Source: JAGLHV01 sp023132075 [NCBI: bacterium] | Lineage (GTDB): Bacteria > CBDUZB01 > JAGLHV01 | Reading direction: 5' to 3' | Assembly (NCBI GenBank): GCA_023132075.1 | Contig: JAGLYT010000108.1 | Coordinates: 1-5,840 of the forward strand | DNA: 5,840 bases | Shown: one piece after another, positions 4,683-5,840 of the stretch | How the letters are laid out: each line of letters starts with the position of its first letter | Position numbering within the stretch: the stretch's first letter is position 1 | Notes under the pieces: model-generated | Told to the model about the DNA's origin: nothing | Seen by the model: only the letters and a program-made list of their open reading frames with translations | Database searches by the model: none | Position numbers and translations under genes: made by a program

Positions 4683-5840
4683 TTATTTATAAATTAAGTT
4701 AAAAAGTAGTTCATTAGCTTTCTCTTTATCCAGTTCCTTCAATATTTTGTATTCATCAAGTGCTTTTCCTCGTCTGCCTAAACTAAGATAAGCCATTCCA
4801 AGATTATAATGTGCCAACGCATCATCAGGATTAATCCTTATCGCCTCTTTAAATTCCTCTATCGCCTCATCATGAAAACCCTTATCCCCATAACCTACTC
4901 CAAGATTTAAATGTGCATCTGCATAATCAGGTTTTATCCTTATAGCCTTTTTATACTCTTCTATCGCTTGGTCATATAAGCCTTTCTCATAATAAACCAA
5001 CCCAAGATTATAATGTACCTTCACATAATCTGGTTTAATCCTTATCGCCTCTTTAAATTCCTCTATCGCCTCATCATGAAAACCCTTATCCCCATAACCT
5101 ACTCCAAGATTATAATGTGCCTCCGCATAATCAGGGTTAATTTTAAGCGTTTCTTTAAACTCTTCTATTGCTTGATCATAAAAACCTTTCTCATTATAAA
5201 CCGCCCCAAGATTATAATGGGCTTCTGCATAATTGGGTTTAAGCCTAATCGCTTCTTTATATTCCTTTATTTCTTCATCATACAATCCTTTCTTCCCGTA
5301 AACCACCCCGAGATTATTATGTGCATCCGCATAATCAGGATCAATCTTAATCGCCTCTTTATACGCTTTTATCGCTTTATCATCAAGCCCTCTCTTGCCA
5401 TAGATCCACCCAAGACTAAAATGCGCATACTCAGAATTAGGATTGATCCTTATCACTTCTTTATACTCCTCTATCGCTTTATCATACAACCCTTTCTCAC
5501 TATAAACCGCCCCAAAATTACAATGTGCTACTGCATTATCAGAATCAATCCTTATCGCCTCTTTATGCTCCTCTATCGCTTTATCATATAACCCTTTCTT
5601 TCCATAAACTACCCCAAGGTTACAATGTGCCAAAGCATCATTAGTATCAATCCTTATCGCCTTTTTATATTCCTTTATTGCTTTATCATATAGCCCTTTC
5701 TCCCCATAAGCTACCCCAAGACCATAATGAGCCTCCGCATAATCCGGATTTAGCCTTATCGCCTCTTTACATCCCCCTATCGCTTTATTCCACAATCCTT
5801 TCTCATGATAAGCCGCCCCAAGATTATAATGTGCCTCTGC
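4683..5840 (-). CDS. Tetratricopeptide-repeat protein, 5' part cut by window edge
   Basis: The frame is open to the window edge, so the N-terminus is missing; 385 residues are visible, ending at TAA 4683-4685. From the edge inward there are 11 uninterrupted 34-residue TPR units of consensus AEAHYNLGVAYGEKGLYDEA followed by IKEYKEAIRIxPDY, then a short tail ANELLFNLIYK. Each has the TPR signature residues (Gly/Ala at helix packing positions, Tyr, and Pro-Asp between units). Such arrays form a right-handed superhelical scaffold for protein-protein binding; the partner is unknown. No other domain is visible, so any catalytic, signal or membrane part would lie upstream of 5840. The last unit diverges (YLSLGRRGKALDEYK), as capping repeats do. 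A TTG at 5793-5795 is simply Leu within a repeat and not a start. The small coiled-coil gene follows by 22 bp. Confidence 0.93.
   Translation of the reverse strand, partial: AEAHYNLGAAYHEKGLWNKAIGGCKEAIRLNPDYAEAHYGLGVAYGEKGLYDKAIKEYKKAIRIDTNDALAHCNLGVVYGKKGLYDKAIEEHKEAIRIDSDNAVAHCNFGAVYSEKGLYDKAIEEYKEVIRINPNSEYAHFSLGWIYGKRGLDDKAIKAYKEAIKIDPDYADAHNNLGVVYGKKGLYDEEIKEYKEAIRLKPNYAEAHYNLGAVYNEKGFYDQAIEEFKETLKINPDYAEAHYNLGVGYGDKGFHDEAIEEFKEAIRIKPDYVKVHYNLGLVYYEKGLYDQAIEEYKKAIRIKPDYADAHLNLGVGYGDKGFHDEAIEEFKEAIRINPDDALAHYNLGMAYLSLGRRGKALDEYKILKELDKEKANELLFNLIYK
4831..4907 (-). repeat. 77-bp exact internal repeat in the TPR gene (unit 10)
   Basis: This is identical to 5035-5111 at an offset of 204 bp, which is exactly two TPR units. 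Flanking units 7 and 9 also resemble each other, so a two-unit block (7-8 and 9-10) appears to have been duplicated or converted recently. Confidence 0.85.
5035..5111 (-). repeat. 77-bp exact internal repeat in the TPR gene (unit 8)
   Basis: This is the partner of 4831-4907. Other units diverge at synonymous sites over the same stretch, so the exact match marks a younger event than the rest of the 102-bp tandem array. Confidence 0.85.

Noticed and set aside
5013-5591. Plus-strand 192-codon frame opposite the TPR gene
   Set aside because: It is periodic only because it is the complement of the 102-bp TPR repeats.
5793-5795. TTG as the start of the TPR gene
   Set aside because: The frame continues upstream to the window edge with another in-register TPR unit, and there is no ribosome binding site.

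Overview
All recognisable genes in this window lie on the minus strand, so transcription runs from position 5840 down to 1. The DNA is AT-rich with bacterial-type Shine-Dalgarno and sigma-70-like promoter sequences. Long tandem TPR proteins, a fused sugar-nucleotidyltransferase/phosphohexomutase and small lysine-rich proteins are common in uncultured, often anaerobic, bacterial lineages such as Atribacterota or Omnitrophota. That placement is only an impression; nothing in the window fixes the phylum.

In transcription order: (1) 5840-4683 is the C-terminal part of a protein made almost entirely of 34-residue TPR units, cut by the window edge. (2) 4660-4451, 22 bp downstream, is a 69-residue lysine-rich coiled-coil protein of unknown function. 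(3) 4387-3747 is a two-gene toxin-antitoxin module of the HigB/HigA type, toxin first, with a 4-bp ATGA overlap and its own promoter containing a small palindrome. (4) 3655-3449 is a second, decayed copy of the 69-residue gene, with a nonsense codon at position 24. It lies inside a 329-bp segment bounded by inverted repeats. (5) 3288-3226 is a good promoter and ribosome binding site leading into a housekeeping run: asd (3225-2212), truA (2203-1445) and the nucleotidyltransferase/phosphohexomutase fusion (1367 to the window edge).

The housekeeping run combines aspartate-family amino acid and cell-wall precursor synthesis (Asd), tRNA anticodon-stem pseudouridylation (TruA) and supply of activated sugars for surface polysaccharide (the fusion). 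These genes are close enough to be one operon, but their functions are not otherwise linked. The accessory part (3300-5840) is more dynamic. The toxin-antitoxin module sits between two copies of the same small gene in direct orientation, about 1 kb apart and roughly 90% identical. The TPR gene shows a recent internal two-unit duplication. I found no RNA genes, CRISPR arrays, transposase genes or convincing intrinsic terminators. The most notable feature is the duplicated small gene bracketing the toxin-antitoxin module; I see no clear evidence of a wholly new system.
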